DNA from: Spisula solida
Taxonomy: Eukaryota > Mollusca > Bivalvia > Venerida > Mactridae
Length of the DNA stretch: 64,000 nt
Reading direction: 5' to 3'
Assembly: GCA_947247005.1 (NCBI GenBank)
Contig: OX365962.1
Coordinates: 8,095,201-8,159,200, forward strand
Position 1 is the first letter of the stretch. Each line of letters begins with the position of its first letter. This document shows, piece by piece, positions 1 through 12,639 of the stretch. Below the pieces are notes generated by a model. It did not search any database and was not told where the DNA came from. It saw only the letters and a list, made by a program, of their open reading frames with translations. The position numbers and the translations under genes are program-made.

Positions 1-101
1 CTAACCTTACTTTAGTTCATTTCAGAGTCTGATATAATGATCCATGAACTACATAAACGACCGTATTATTTGTGCTGTGGTACTAGTTGAATAAAAAGCT
101 T

Positions 102-448
102 TATCACATGTTTGACGACGCGGTAGCGTAATAAAGCCATTATTTATTTTTTGATAATACACTAGTGTAATAAAGTTTTGACGCGACGTCTTTCAAAGTA
201 CAGGCGACGTCGTCAAAGATGCGCGTTTATTGTATTGAAAAAAAGTAGCAATTTTATGTTTCGCCCGAACAAAGGCTAACATGTGATAAAGGGAACATTA
301 CATTCGTGACTTTACACATATAATTTATTAAACTCGTTGAATAAAATCGATAAAATACTCGACAGAGCCTCGCATTTTATTATTTTGTTAAACTCGTTTA
401 ATAAATTCAATATAAAAAGACACTCATGTAATATCCTCTATTTACAAT
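102..448. repeat. Dispersed repeat R1, copy 1 (hairpin-bearing)
   Basis: The inner part starts TTTATCACATG (102) and closes with CATGTGATAAA (about 276-286), an inverted pair. It is followed by a second palindromic block whose arms carry TTATTAAACTCGTT and ACTCGTTTAATAAAT around a GACAGAGCCTCG centre. The same order of parts recurs at 31860-32278, including the shared end CTCATG..ATCCTCTATTTA, so this is a dispersed element. It ends about 10 bases before the splice acceptor of the first zinc-finger gene, so the last stretch of that gene's intron derives from the repeat. Confidence 0.7.
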
Positions 449-469
449 ATCATTACAGATTTGGCTAAC

Positions 470-1054
470 ATGGACGATGCATCTGATAGTTCACTGAGCG
501 ATCATGACAAGAACAATATTTTAAAGCGATCTGGAGATAAACCTTTTATATGCGGTGTTTGTGGATCTTCATTCACACAATGTCACTCTCTGAAACTTCA
601 TCTGAGAATTCATACTGGAGAAAAACCGCATAAATGTGATTTGTGTGGAACTGCATTCACCTACATAAGTCATTTGAGTCGTCACACCAGAATTCATACT
701 GGTGCAAAACCATATCAGTGTGATGTTTGCCGAACAACATTTTCCGACAAAGTTCATTTGAATTATCACATCAGAATACATACTGGTGAAAAACCATATA
801 AGTGTGATATTTGTGGAACTTCGTTCACATGTAAAGGTTATTTGAATTATCACACTAGAATACATTCTGGTGAAAAACCATATAAGTGTGATATTTGTGG
901 AGCTTCATTCACACGTAAAGGTAATTTGAATGGTCACAGAAGAACACATTCAGGTGAAAAACCATATAAGTGTGATATTTGCGGAACTTACTTCACGCGA
1001 AATTGCGACATGAAGCGTCACGTAAGAACAATACATACTGGTGTAAAGCCGTGA
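470..1054 (+). CDS. C2H2 zinc-finger protein 1 (6 fingers)
   Basis: Predicted nuclear DNA-binding protein of 194 residues. Residues 1-25 are a leader containing SSLSDHDKNNILKRSGDK. Six tandem C2H2 fingers follow at about 26-53, 54-81, 82-109, 110-137, 138-165 and 166-194, each C-x2-C-x12-H-x3-H, joined by HTGEKP-type linkers (finger 2 ends HTGAKP). Finger 6 is H-x4-H. The ATG at 470 was chosen because it lies 11 bases after a splice acceptor (AG at 457-458), the same spacing as in the three paralogues; in-frame sequence upstream is intronic. Predicted helix residues -1,2,3,6 are QHSL, YSHR, DVHY, CGYY, RGNG and RCDR. No KRAB, BTB or SCAN domain is visible. TGA follows TGVKP, and in-frame decayed fingers continue after it, so the protein looks C-terminally shortened. 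Its first exon and promoter are probably outside the window. Target and role are unknown. Confidence 0.85.
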   Translation: MDDASDSSLSDHDKNNILKRSGDKPFICGVCGSSFTQCHSLKLHLRIHTGEKPHKCDLCGTAFTYISHLSRHTRIHTGAKPYQCDVCRTTFSDKVHLNYHIRIHTGEKPYKCDICGTSFTCKGYLNYHTRIHSGEKPYKCDICGASFTRKGNLNGHRRTHSGEKPYKCDICGTYFTRNCDMKRHVRTIHTGVKP

Positions 1055-1306
1055 AAGTGTGATGTTTGCGGTACTGACCTCACATTTAAAGGCTCATCGA
1101 AGCCCTATATGATAGTACATACTGGTAGATAGTCATACATGCGTGAAATTTCCGGATCTACCTTCTCACGAAACTGTGTGAGTGACCGGAATAGCCACAG
1201 AGGAATACACTCTGGTGAAAAACTATACAATTGTGATGTTTGTGGGACTACTTTCAATCACAGGCAGTATCGGTACAAAATTATACTTTCTGGTACTAAA
1301 CCATAT
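1055..1306 (+). pseudogene. Decayed finger tail of zinc-finger gene 1
   Basis: Directly after the stop, in the same frame, finger sequence continues: KCDVCGTDL, IVHTGR, a TAG, then GSTFSRNC and HSGEKLYNCDVCGTTF. Cysteines, histidines and spacing are partly lost. The tail is homologous to the sequence after the stop of the gene at 16342-17016, so the longer finger array predates that duplication. It is cut on the right by a SINE fragment. Read-through would be needed for any of it to be translated. Confidence 0.75.
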
Positions 1307-1416
1307 ATCTCATACCCTCGTGGCGATGGTTAACATCAGAAATGAGGTGTCGAGAGTGATTAATATAAGTTGGAAAAACTTGTTTCACAATCGACCTTAA
1401 ATAAATTAGTATAAAC
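1307..1416 (+). mobile_element. 5'-truncated SINE fragment with target duplication
   Basis: About 108 bases match the 3' part of the full SINE at 15417-15677, from CTCATACCCTC through GTCGAGAGTGATT to AATAAATTAGT. Flanks are TAAACCATAT (1297-1306) and TAAACTATAT (1417-1426), a 10 bp target duplication with one mismatch. The tRNA-like head is missing, as expected from 5' truncation during LINE-type retroposition. It inserted into the decayed finger tail. Confidence 0.75.
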
Positions 1417-1439
1417 TAAACTATATGCGAGTGAAATGC

Positions 1440-1800
1440 GTGTATCATCCATTGAAACATTACTTGAGGTACCATTGAAAAACACATAACGGCAAAACAC
1501 TGACCTGTCAATGTAATAGTGAAAAACGACCAACAAGACGTAATAGCGATGAAAATGAACAACCACTATCATTTCGCGGAAAACAACACACAGCCAGTTA
1601 ACTGGGTTTGTTTGGTGAAAATTGTAAAACCAGTCAACAAAGTGGTGAAGAATAACTTACAACCAATCAACCATTTTGTAGTAAAAACAATACAAAAGTC
1701 AATCGTTTTGTGGTGAAAAACGTACAATCAGTTAACATAGTGTTTCAAAACATACAACCAATCAAGTTTTGTGTTTAAAATACACCCAGCGCCAGTACAT
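1440..1800 (+). repeat. Degenerate ~45-50 bp repeats in the 3' flank of gene 1
   Basis: Phrases such as GTGAAAAAC and ACAACCAATCAACC or CCAGTTAAC recur about every 45-50 bases. The same region occurs downstream of the gene at 16342 (17310-17600), with shared phrases such as AAAAACACATAACGGCAAA. It therefore belonged to the ancestral duplicated locus. No convincing ORF is present. Confidence 0.55.
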
Positions 1801-3327
1801 AACTCGTATAGTCCGTTTGCGGCGAAAAAAACCCATCTAAAATGAAGATTTCTCTGTATTTACTGCACCTACAAGTATGAGATTTTGCACGAGTAAATGA
1901 AATGTATCTACCTAATATACAATTAAATCTAAGCAACATCGTACATGTGTGAAAAAAGTTTTGTTCATAAGTTCTATGTAAAATATTTGTAGTTTACAAT
2001 GAAACTTCATGTTAGAAGACTCGATACACACAACAGCCAATTTTAAGGTCACGTGACACGTCTAACGGTAGATTTACGTATTTGTAACCTATTTAATATA
2101 GCATATACGAGGCCCGTCTGTACATCTGTACTGTCAAAGTGTATCATATTTTCGGGTCTAAACGTAAAAATAGCTTGCGTCTAGCAGCCTCCTTTTCGAA
2201 CTATAAAAACACGGATTTTACAGCGTCTTTAACGATTTTGGCTGCTTAATATTAGGCATTTTTCAAACGTGTTCATGAATGTCGATTTCAGACTTATCCT
2301 AAAGGTTTGGGTAGATGTATATTCCTCAATAATTTAGGACTTGTTCAGTCATAAGACTACATGTCATTGCGCACATAAACATTACAATGCTTTTATTAAG
2401 TTCTGAATATAACATTATTATATACGTGAATGTCCATGTATATACATAGCTCATATGTAGCTTAGTAAATAAGGGTTTGGTTTTCACTGCTTTTCCGTGA
2501 TATTACATGTTTTATACATAATCTGTATACACACAAGCGACATACCTAAATCAATCGACTTATATGGGCCTCATAAATTTCGCTTTCATCACAGCAATGT
2601 TAATCTCGCTGATCACGGATTTAAACAGTTAATAAAAAGACAGTTAATCATCAATGGAATACCAGACATCATCCCTGCGTTAAAGTGTTCAAATGCAAGT
2701 AATATCAATATACAATAAAGAATAAACTTGTTCAAATAAGTAATTAAAAATTATGAAATTTAAAATGAGAGTAGGTAGAATGTAATTATGATTCTACATA
2801 ATTTTTTATCAACATCTGGTGAATAGATTTTTAACCATTCAAAATTTAGACGATTTTTTTGGCTGCAAACGGGCTATATACAATTATTGATGTACTAGGA
2901 TCCGCAGTTGGATCATAAGTGGTCCGTGGTTGTAACTCACCACTTGCGTTCTTTAGGAGTTATCTCCCTTGTTGTTTTTATGAATGTCCGAATCGTTTAA
3001 TCTTTGCCAATTAAAATTAGTTCAACACATTCTTGTTGTACCATTTATATACTGGCGTGGTGGCAGCGGCGTTAAATATTCAAATGTATAATATATGTAT
3101 TCTAAAATATACATATAATTATTATTATTATCTTTTCATATGGGCATTTCACTATCATTGTTTACTCCAATTTGTTTATACAAGGTCACAAACATAGTAC
3201 TGAAAAATAATAGTACACATGAAATGGAAACTACCATCGCACTTTAAAGTCCCATTATGCCTTAAATAGCTATTTTCAAAAAGCAATAGCTTGGCAACCT
3301 ATCTGCAAAATGATTCATTTTGAGCAC
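1801..3327. other. Intergenic, nothing recognised
   Basis: AT-rich sequence with short open frames only (73 residues at most) and no domain, RNA gene or repeat structure that I can support. Confidence 0.5.
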
Positions 3328-3331
3328 TTAA

Positions 3332-4720
3332 GGACGTTTGATAGGGTTATTATTTTTTTTAAATGATACCAAAAAATAGGCACAATTATAGTCTAATATA
3401 TACTGAAGCGACATGTGAAATAAAAAAGGTATGTCGCGGTACTATTTAAGGGGTCATGGGGTAAGGGGTCATGGGCCCTTTTTCAACATCATTTTTCAAG
3501 AAAATGACCAAAATTTTTGGTATTTCGCAATGTATTCATTTTTGCATTAAAATCGATATTTTTTCTTGTTAAACTCATTTCCATGGGTTTGTATGAACAA
3601 ACACATATTATTCAAACATTCCTATACACTTTTGGTATTGATAAGAAAATTCACAATTTTTTGACAAAAAAAAAATTGTCAAAATATCCGAACAATGACT
3701 GTTAAAAAAGACAAAAAATACACAAAATCAGCCGTAGCTCAAAAACGACATCGATGACCAACATATTTTTTATTGCTAATTTTGTTGATAAAAGTGTACT
3801 CAATCCAAATATTAAATAAAAATGATAGGTCACGGGACTACTTTTTGCGCTATGACGTAATTATTGTCCCCCTATATCATAAAAACCTTAGTGAAATTGC
3901 GTAAAAACGACGCAATATCTGCGCGTGAAAAAATATTCTAAAACCAAAAGAGTACTCACATTTGCATATTATGTACATGAAAGTATAGTAAATATAAACT
4001 TAGACGAAATTGACGTGTAACAATAATAATTTTAGGTGCAGTTACGTCGTAATTGTGTCTCTTTGCAATGAAATTTGCGGTATAATGGCGGTAAAATGGC
4101 GCAAAAAAGGCCAAATTATTACATTTTGCATATATGTTTTTCTCATAATTTTTAGTCTTGTCATAATTTATTTTTGGCTAAGGATGTTGATTAAAGTGTA
4201 CTTTATCTCAAAATTAAAATAAAACATAGGTGTTCACGCTACACTTTGTGCTATTGTGACTGGATTATCTCCCCTTTTTCCCAATTTGTCAGTGACGTCG
4301 CATTCCATATAGCAAGTGGGCATAGATGGGCCCTAAATCGCTCACTTGAATAATCTTCACAATTTTAGTCAAGAGATCATTAATTCATTCCCTATATATC
4401 AAAAATAGGGCATCTTTGTAGTCCCAGGCGGCAATACAAGCACTCATTAAAAATTGGTACAGGTAACCCAAGTAATAATTTCTAATTTCACAAAAATGAA
4501 TGAAAATGTAACCGCTATTTCACGCATAGTGTTTTCATATTATTTGCTCAGTGAAATTATTTTTTAACCCCGAAATTTCCGTATTTTTACTAACCCTAGA
4601 TAGTATCACGACAAACATTTTGCCCAATTTTCATGACGATCAAGTGCCCAACACGGCCTCTAATCGCGTTTAAGGTATATGCGCAGAAATGATGCGCATA
4701 AACAACTGTATCAAACGTCT
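3332..4720. mobile_element. TTAA-flanked DNA transposon-like element (1389 bp, non-autonomous)
   Basis: The left end is GGACGTTTGATAGGGTT immediately after TTAA (3328-3331). The right end is AACTGTATCAAACGTCT immediately before TTAA (4721-4724). The right end in reverse complement is AGACGTTTGATACAGTT, so the termini form about 17 bp inverted repeats with 3 mismatches. TTAA target duplications are known for piggyBac and Kolobok superfamilies; family assignment is inference. The interior encodes no transposase that I can see (longest frames 62-70 residues), so it would need an enzyme supplied in trans. Confidence 0.7.
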
Positions 4721-4724
4721 TTAA

Positions 4725-5540
4725 GTTGAGTCCCAAAGGTTAAAAACACCATAAGATGGAAGAAAACGAAATAAAGCCTCTAGTTGGTTTGTAAACAAAA
4801 CAACGAAATGTAAACAATAAATGCATAATTTATGGGGAGCAACTCTTGCAAAATTAGTATTTTGTCATCCATACATTATACTAAAGGTGATTTTTGGCAT
4901 ACTATTTCGACAAATATATAGCTGACATTCTGTCGTCAAATATAGCTCATTTGTGAAAAACATTCTAATTCTTTATATTTATTGGATGATCGGAGAAAAT
5001 TGTTTGGGAGAAATAATGTGACTTTAAGAATTGATATTTGATAAGAATTGAAACGATTCAACATGACTATCCTCTCTTTATCTAGTGACCGTTTCTTAAG
5101 CAAAGCGCTACCGAGCGCCTTCATTTACTTACCTCCCGTTCAATAAAATAAAGGCATTGGTTATCTCCCGTGGAAAGCACTACGTAGCGCTATGCTTAGG
5201 AAACGGACACCCGCTCGACTATCTTTTTCTTGTCTCACCTACTCGTATCCCATTTTTACACAACTTACAAAATACACATGTACACTAATACGCTCACACC
5301 CACCTTTAAACAGAAAACAAGACTGTGGGTCATAGTTTGTTCACTTGCCATAGTAGTGCATGCAGGCTCCTATGATGACCTAAGTAATTACTTAATGCAC
5401 ACTTACACAGTCAATCACAAATACATGTAGACATAAAACAAGAGGGGTCCAAAGGTCTCAAGTTTATTCACCTGCCACTGTATTGCATACACAATTTTGT
5501 GCGTGATGACCTAAGTAGTAATTTACAATTTCTGAGTAAG
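4725..5540. other. Intergenic, nothing recognised
   Basis: Unique-looking sequence. The stretch 5218-5420 has weak similarity to 32470-32640 (shared phrases such as TCTCACCTACTCGTATC and AGTAGTGCATGCA), which suggests an old dispersed repeat. No gene is supported. Confidence 0.45.
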
Positions 5541-6315
5541 ATTTTAAAAGTGCAGCCTGTTTGGGAAGTACAAGGTTTTCATGTTATTTTATCCGGTGAC
5601 CTTGTAATTAATATCAGATGACCGATATAGAAATTGACCTACATTCTTCGGAAACAATTATTCTGACCAACCTCCATGAAATACCCCTGTATACCCATAA
5701 TTCAACCTACGACGATGACATAGTTTTTAACATTAGATGACCCATATTAAAACTTGACATATATATTTTTTAGATGATCATTGATACCAAGTTTCATATA
5801 GATCGGGTGGGCATTGTGACCTCTAGTAACTACACAAGGTGTTTCTATGATTTGACCTTCTGACCTAGTGTTTTACCCCGGATGATCCAAACTCAAACGT
5901 GACCTAGACATTGTTTGGATGATCATTTAGACATAATTTCATAAAAATTAGGCCAACTTAGTTACCTCTTGTGAATACACAAGTTTTTTTTCTATGATTT
6001 GACATTGTAGTGTAGTCTTTGATCGCGTATTATCGAACTTGAGATGTATCGAATATTTTATTGAGATGATCATTGTAACCGAGTTTAATGAAAAGATGTG
6101 TCCACTTATGACCTCTAGTGACTTCACGAGGGTTTTCAACGATTTGACATGGTTACTTAGCTATTATCCCCGGATGACCAAATACAATAACATTACATGG
6201 GTTTTGTTGATATGATTATTTTGGGCAAGGTCAATAAAGATTAAGCCAAAGTGTGACCTCTAGTGTATACGCAAGGTTTTTCTATAATTTGACATAGTGA
6301 CCTATGTTTCTGTTA
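5541..6315 (-). mobile_element. Old minus-strand copy of the ~140 bp AGCTCACC-family tandem repeat
   Basis: Reading the minus strand gives degenerate versions of the unit found at 53.7-64 kb: GTCACTAGAGGTCA, GGTCATCCGGGG, and a CAATGATCATC core. On the + strand these appear as TGACCTCTAGTGACTTC, CCCCGGATGACC and GATGATCATTG, in about five units. Divergence is much higher than in the copies at the right end of the window, and clear termini are lost. Confidence 0.6.
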
Positions 6316-6862
6316 AACTGCATAATAGTGAAAATGTATATTATTGTCTTTCAAAATTTATTAGACAAAATTAGTATCGAATTGATCAATATTTTGTAAG
6401 TATGTATTAGGAATTTTATGTATTTAAATATGAAATGTTTTGGTCAATGTATAATAATTACTTCAGTCTTTATAATATTGACTAAAAAGGATTATCTTAG
6501 TCGATATTTGAAGTTTCTTTGTTCGTTAAGTTGTTTTGTTTCGATTAATACTCGTTGTCCTGATCAGACAATTAATTGCATTGAATTAATTCTAACAATG
6601 GCGTTTTGATAATTTTACTATCTGGTCAGTGATTGGCTAAGTAAGTTATAGGATGGACTAATCAGATCTAAGATAGAATTAATATCAGTAAATGAATTGA
6701 CAGAATAACGTTGGACTTTGAGAGAATAAGATTTATTTAAAATTAAGAAACCATATACATTGTACATTGTATATACATTGTATAATATACCTTTATGTAA
6801 AATGATGTAATTGGGAATAAAATATACTTAGACTAATTGTGGATCTGTCGTTATTAACCTGC
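6316..6862. other. Intergenic AT-rich stretch, nothing recognised
   Basis: Short repeated ATACATTGTAT phrases occur near 6750-6790. No gene, RNA or element boundary is recognisable. Confidence 0.4.
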
Positions 6863-7371
6863 TTTCACGCGGACTTTCAAAATGCATTTCATCATATAAC
6901 ACATCCAACGTCTTCGTGATACTTGGGACACATTCAACAACAGTTTGTCACGGTTATAGATATTGAAAATATATCATCTGTCAAATTATGCGAATAAATG
7001 GTCGAGTATCAGGTTACTTAATCTTTATACCATTTATACCGTTTAATACTTCTTTCATTAATTGTTGTAGCACTGTGTAGCATAATTATTATTATGACAC
7101 AGACTATACATTTATATATTCTGTACGCATTTTCACGCGGACTTTCAAAATCCATTTCGTGATACTTGGGACCCATTCAAAAACAGTTTGTCACGGTTAT
7201 AGATATTGAAAATATATCATCTGTCAAATTATGCGAATAAATGGTCGAGTATCAGGTTATTCAATCTTTATATCATTTATACCGTGTAATACTTCGTTCA
7301 TTGTTGTAGCACTGTGTAGCATAATTATTATTATGAAACAGACTATACATTTATATGTTCTGTACGTATTT
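6863..7371 (+). repeat. Direct tandem duplication (268 bp period)
   Basis: Copy 1 is 6863-7130 and copy 2 is 7131-7371. Both begin TTTCACGCGGACTTTCAAAA and end with CAGACTATACATTTATAT followed by TTCTGTACG. Copy 2 lacks about 27 bases present in copy 1 after AATGCATTTC. High identity implies a fairly recent local duplication upstream of the gene 2 promoter module. Confidence 0.85.
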
Positions 7372-7738
7372 TCAATCTCTTAGACTGTATCGTGGATCTG
7401 TATCTATGTTGAAAGTACTTGAGTATTAAACTTGTACATATAGGTGTACCCGCACACTTACAGTGTTGTTTATTTCTTATTTGAATTATATTTTACACTT
7501 AATCTACTGCATTTAATTAATAGTCACTCCAACAAGAAGAATATATTACACACTGTACGTGTGGTTTTACCTTTAGGACTGAGTTGTCGTCATAGGTCTT
7601 CGTTGATGTTAATTTGTATACTAGACTATAAATCATATATAAACATATAACACAAATTTCACATTTAAACTTCCGATATGTTGGCGAACTTATTATACGA
7701 TCAAGTTTTATTTTGATTGTGCTAAGAAAGACTACTCT

Positions 7739-7835
7739 GACCGTACTGAAAATACTTTACGGCATGGACCGTAATGCATCGACTTTAAACCTTACTACAA
7801 ACTGAAAGTGTGGACAAAAGCAGTAGTTTATAGAG
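7739..7835 (+). promoter_or_regulatory. Putative promoter/5' non-coding exon of zinc-finger gene 2
   Basis: This is the most divergent of four related modules (others at 13.9, 24.7 and 37.7 kb). It contains ACGGCATGGACCGT, then CGACTTTAAACC, CTGAAAGTG and GTTTATAGAG followed by GTAAAC at 7836, read as a splice donor. The acceptor at 8806-8807 would give a 972 bp intron before the coding exon at 8819. No TATA-like box as clear as in the other copies is visible. The exon assignment rests on conservation and splice signals, not on transcript data. Confidence 0.5.
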
Positions 7836-7986
7836 GTAAACTTTGTACGTTTAAACTGTTTATGTACATTTAAATGTATTATTCAGTAGACAATATGTAA
7901 CTGAATATTTCAAGTAACAGAAAGTAACGAACAATTGAATGTGACGAGCTCCTGAATAAAAAGTGTTGTTCGGTGCAAAGAAGTGT

Positions 7987-8024
7987 CTACAAGTACGGTC
8001 CCGTGTACTAGGCTAGTACTACGG
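7987..8024 (+). repeat. Conserved TACGG-motif block, left arm of an inverted pair
   Basis: These 38 bases match the reverse complement of 11565-11602 at 36 positions (core GTCCCGTGTACT and CTAGTACTACGG). The pair flanks zinc-finger gene 2. Related blocks follow the donor sites of the other modules at about 14107-14175, 24940-25015 and 37966-38038, each with TACGGTC cores. Confidence 0.65.
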
Positions 8025-8806
8025 CACTTGATGTTGACTTGTCCAGTTTGATCTGTAGTGGCCCCTTCAATAGTATTCTTGTCTGCACAATTATAGGGAT
8101 TTAATATAATGTGACTTGATTTGAACCGTGGTCCCTTGTACTTGCTATACTTCACTACCGAACATTCTTGATTTTTAGTCTGGCTGATGCCATGAACCCA
8201 CTTAGATAATTAAATTGTTTAAGGATGAGCATAGCCCCAAGACCCACCTAGTATAATGGTGCCTACCATTATGATGATAGTGCTTATTTCATTATTTCGA
8301 TATAATGAATATGTACCTGTGTTTAATTTTAATAAATCAATTGTTGGGATGCGTACATTTTATCACTCGTGCTACGCACATGTGATTTAATTGCTACGTA
8401 TCCGAAATCGTGACTGTACTTTATTCTACGATATAAGACAGGTACATGTTCATTATTTTTTAAATATAATAAGGCAGTGTGAGCCCTGGTGAATTGAATT
8501 GAAAAGGTAACTAAGGGACTGAGCGATATTCATCTACTCCTCTCGTGAATTTCACAAATAGTGACAGGTGAATGACCAAGGCTTCCTCGTTTATTTGTCT
8601 GTATTGTTACACAAGTTTAATATAATATCATGGATGCAAATTTTCAGGTAGGTTCACTATATACTTGATTTCAGGTTTATGAGTGTACGAAAATGTCTGC
8701 CTTTTCTTCATTTTCCTAATAGTATATAAAAGTATCACTTTTCAGGATTTCAAGCTTGAAGAATTTCTCAATAGCACCGATGTAATATTGCTACAATGTA
8801 ATTACA
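8025..8806 (+). other. Intron of zinc-finger gene 2
   Basis: Non-coding sequence between the putative donor at 7836 and the acceptor AG at 8806-8807. Only short open frames occur. A small ATG frame at 8631 next to a GT site is out of frame with the finger exon and is not proposed as coding. Confidence 0.5.
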
Positions 8807-8818
8807 GGTTCAGTTAAC

Positions 8819-9910
8819 ATGGATGTACAATCTGGTAGTTCGTTGAGTGATAATCACAAGGACAGTATGCTAGAGCGATCTGGAGATAAACGTTTTATTT
8901 GTGGTGTTTGTGAATTGTCATTCTCAAAATGTAGTTCTCTACAATATCATATGAGAATACATTCCGGTGAAAAACCATTTACCTGTGACGTTTGCAATTC
9001 TGCCTTTACAATGAAAAGTCATCTGTCTGCTCACAAAATGATTCATACTGGTGAAAAACCATATAAGTGTGATGTTTGCGGATCTATATTCTCAAAAAAA
9101 AGTAACATGACTAGTCACATGAGAATACATACTGGTGAAAAACCTTTTAAGTGTGATCTTTGCGGATCTGTATTTTCGGGCAAAAGCCACATGACTAGTC
9201 ACAAGAGAACACATACTGGTGAAAAACCATATAAGTGCGATGTTTGCGGATCTACATTTGCTGAAAAAAGTAATTTGAATCGTCACATCAGAACACATAC
9301 AGGTGAAAAACCATACACGTGTGATATTTGTGGATCTACTTTCTCTGATAAAAGTCATTTGAATCGTCACAAACGAAAGCATACTGGTGAAAAACTATAC
9401 AAGTGTGAAGTTTGCGGAACTTCATTCTCGTACAAAAGTAGCATGACTAGTCACATGAGAATACATACTGGTGAAAAACCTTTTAAGTGTGATGTTTGTG
9501 GATCTACATTTGCTGAAAAGGGTACTTTGACTCGTCACATCAGAACACATACTGGCGAGAGACCATATAAGTGTGATATTTGTGGAACTACTTTCTCTGA
9601 CCACAGTCATTTGAATCGTCACAGAAGAAAACATATTGGTGAAACACAACATACTTGTGATATATGCGGAACTACGTTTAAAGACAAAGGTTATTTTAAG
9701 CGTCATATCAGTTTTCATGCAGATGAAAAAACATTTGCTTGTGGTATTTGTCAAACTGTCTTCAAACAGAAAGCCAGTCTGTTTCGTCACATGAGAATAC
9801 ATACTGGTGAAAAACCATATACGTGTGATGTTTGCGGAACCAAATTCTCGGACAAAAGTCATTGGTATCGTCACAAAAGAAAACATATTGATGAAAAGTC
9901 ACATACTTGA
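8819..9910 (+). CDS. C2H2 zinc-finger protein 2 (12 fingers)
   Basis: A 363-residue predicted nuclear DNA-binding protein. The leader (1-25, SSLSDNHKDSMLERSGDK) is followed by 12 fingers of 28 residues from residue 26 to the end. Linkers are HTGEKP-type through finger 8. They degrade after fingers 9 (HIGETQ), 10 (HADEKT) and 12 (HIDEKS), so the C-terminal third may bind DNA less rigidly. All 12 fingers keep both cysteines and both histidines. Fingers 3, 4 and 7 resemble one another, as do 5 and 8, and 6 and 9, which suggests internal block duplication. The start at 8819 lies 11 bases after the acceptor AG (8806-8807), as in the paralogues. TGA at 9908-9910 interrupts a longer ancestral array: finger remnants continue for 1.3 kb. 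Targets are unknown; lineage-expanded C2H2 families often act as transcriptional regulators. Confidence 0.9.
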   Translation: MDVQSGSSLSDNHKDSMLERSGDKRFICGVCELSFSKCSSLQYHMRIHSGEKPFTCDVCNSAFTMKSHLSAHKMIHTGEKPYKCDVCGSIFSKKSNMTSHMRIHTGEKPFKCDLCGSVFSGKSHMTSHKRTHTGEKPYKCDVCGSTFAEKSNLNRHIRTHTGEKPYTCDICGSTFSDKSHLNRHKRKHTGEKLYKCEVCGTSFSYKSSMTSHMRIHTGEKPFKCDVCGSTFAEKGTLTRHIRTHTGERPYKCDICGTTFSDHSHLNRHRRKHIGETQHTCDICGTTFKDKGYFKRHISFHADEKTFACGICQTVFKQKASLFRHMRIHTGEKPYTCDVCGTKFSDKSHWYRHKRKHIDEKSHT

Positions 9911-11262
<1,352 letters not shown>

Positions 11263-12025
11263 AACTATGATACAAGGTGATTCATAATATCTGCCCCAGT
11301 TTCGTTCCTGTACAAAATATGTATGTATCATATACCATTTGAAAGCTAACAGGATAAAGTTTTATCTCATATAAAAAAAGTTTTATCTCAGAAATGATAT
11401 TGACATCATATTGAAATATACAATTTCATAAATGATGTGTGATTTTCAAGACTTCGCTTTCAAAGCATAAGGGCAGCATAATTTTGAGTACGATTTCGTA
11501 AGTCCTTGTCATGCTGCTAGACCAAGTTTAGTCCGTGTCAGATAACTTCACAGTGGCATTTTGACCGTAGTACTAGCCCAGTACACGGGACTGTACTTGT
11601 AGTCATTTATGTCAAGTGTGTGCGCACACTACATGTACAAATGTATATCTACATGTACAAATGTATATAGTATTTTGAAACAATAAAGAATCAAAATAAT
11701 AAACTGTTATCCGTTATTCACAAGTACCGTAGTACTAGGCCATTACAGTGGGCCGTACTTTTAGACATTTATGTCAAGTGTGTGTACATACTTCATGTAC
11801 AGCGGAGGAAATTTCCCGATCGGCAATTTTGTAGAACTGTAGTTTTTATTGTATTGTCGTCTACTGTATTCACAATTTGCATACATTGTCTTTTTAAGAG
11901 ATATGTTATCATTTTAATGGACAATTTAATGTTGATATCTTAAAGTATTAAAAATCTGCTTGGTTTTATTGCACCTGCAGTAGGTCTGATCGGCGCACAC
12001 TCTAAGACGTCAACAAAGTTCGCGA
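11263..12025. other. 3' flank of gene 2 with two TACTACGG-type blocks
   Basis: Two related blocks at about 11560-11640 and 11725-11800 share ACCGTAGTACTAG and CATTTATGTCAAGTGTGTG. The first is the right arm of the inverted pair with 7987-8024. AATAAA at 11682-11687 could serve as a poly(A) signal for gene 2 transcripts, but it lies 1.8 kb after the stop codon. No coding sequence is seen. Confidence 0.5.
11565..11602 (-). repeat. Conserved TACGG-motif block, right arm of an inverted pair
   Basis: Reverse-complement match (36 of 38) to 7987-8024 on the other side of zinc-finger gene 2. Confidence 0.65.
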
Positions 12026-12630
12026 CTTTTGTGGACAACCCTCGTAAGTGTGATGTTTGCGGAACTACATTTAGACACAAAGTGTCATTTCGTTTATCTT
12101 CATTCTTACACTGTTGTTATCTACAATGTCAAATGAGAATATATTCTGGCGAACATCCCTGTAATTTTGATGTTTGCAAATCTGCCTTTACTGCGAAAAT
12201 TTATCTAACTGTTCATAAAAGAAAACATATATGTAAACAACAATATAAGGGTGATGCTTATGAAACTACTTTCTCAGACAAAAGTAATCTGCATAGTCAC
12301 ATCAGAATACATACTGGTGAAAAAACATTTAAGTGCGATGTTTGTTGATTGCTTTTACTCAGATAGGTAATTTGCGTCGTCACACCAGAATACATAGTGT
12401 GATATTTGTGGAACTGCATTCGAAAGAAGAAATTTGAATCGTCACTTTAGAATACATGTTGGTGAAAACCCCATCAAAGTGATATTTGTGGACATGATTT
12501 CTGGTATGTTACTTATTTGAAGCACATCATAGACTACATGTACATACAGGTGAAACAAAAATACATAAAATCGTGATGCTCGTGGATTACCCTTCGGAGA
12601 AAAAGTTCAACTGCCTGTTCACATGAGATT
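12026..12630 (+). pseudogene. C2H2 zinc-finger gene remnant
   Basis: Finger motifs are recognisable but broken: KCDVCGTTFRHK, then VCKSAFTAKIYL, TTFSDKSNLHSHIRIHTGEK and FKCDVC followed by TGA at about 12346. Further finger pieces (GNLRRHTRIH, NLNRHFRIH) continue in shifted frames to about 12560. Several zinc ligands are missing (for example NFDVC and KGDAY). No promoter module, leader or acceptor like those of the intact genes precedes it. It may be a detached end of the gene 2 array or a separate dead copy. Confidence 0.8.
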
Positions 12631-12639
12631 TTTAATCAA

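Noticed and set aside
461..469. TTG as start of zinc-finger protein 1
   Set aside because: The ATG at 470 matches the paralogues; TTG lies only 3 bases from the splice acceptor and is not expected as a eukaryotic start.
8631..8648. Six-codon ATG frame ending at a GT (ATGGATGCAAATTTTCAG) as a coding first exon of gene 2
   Set aside because: Splicing to the acceptor at 8807 would put the finger exon out of frame.
9092..9886. Minus-strand open frames opposite the zinc-finger arrays (also opposite genes 1, 3 and 4)
   Set aside because: Antisense of repeated HTGEKP finger codons is naturally open; the peptides are periodic shadows of the fingers.
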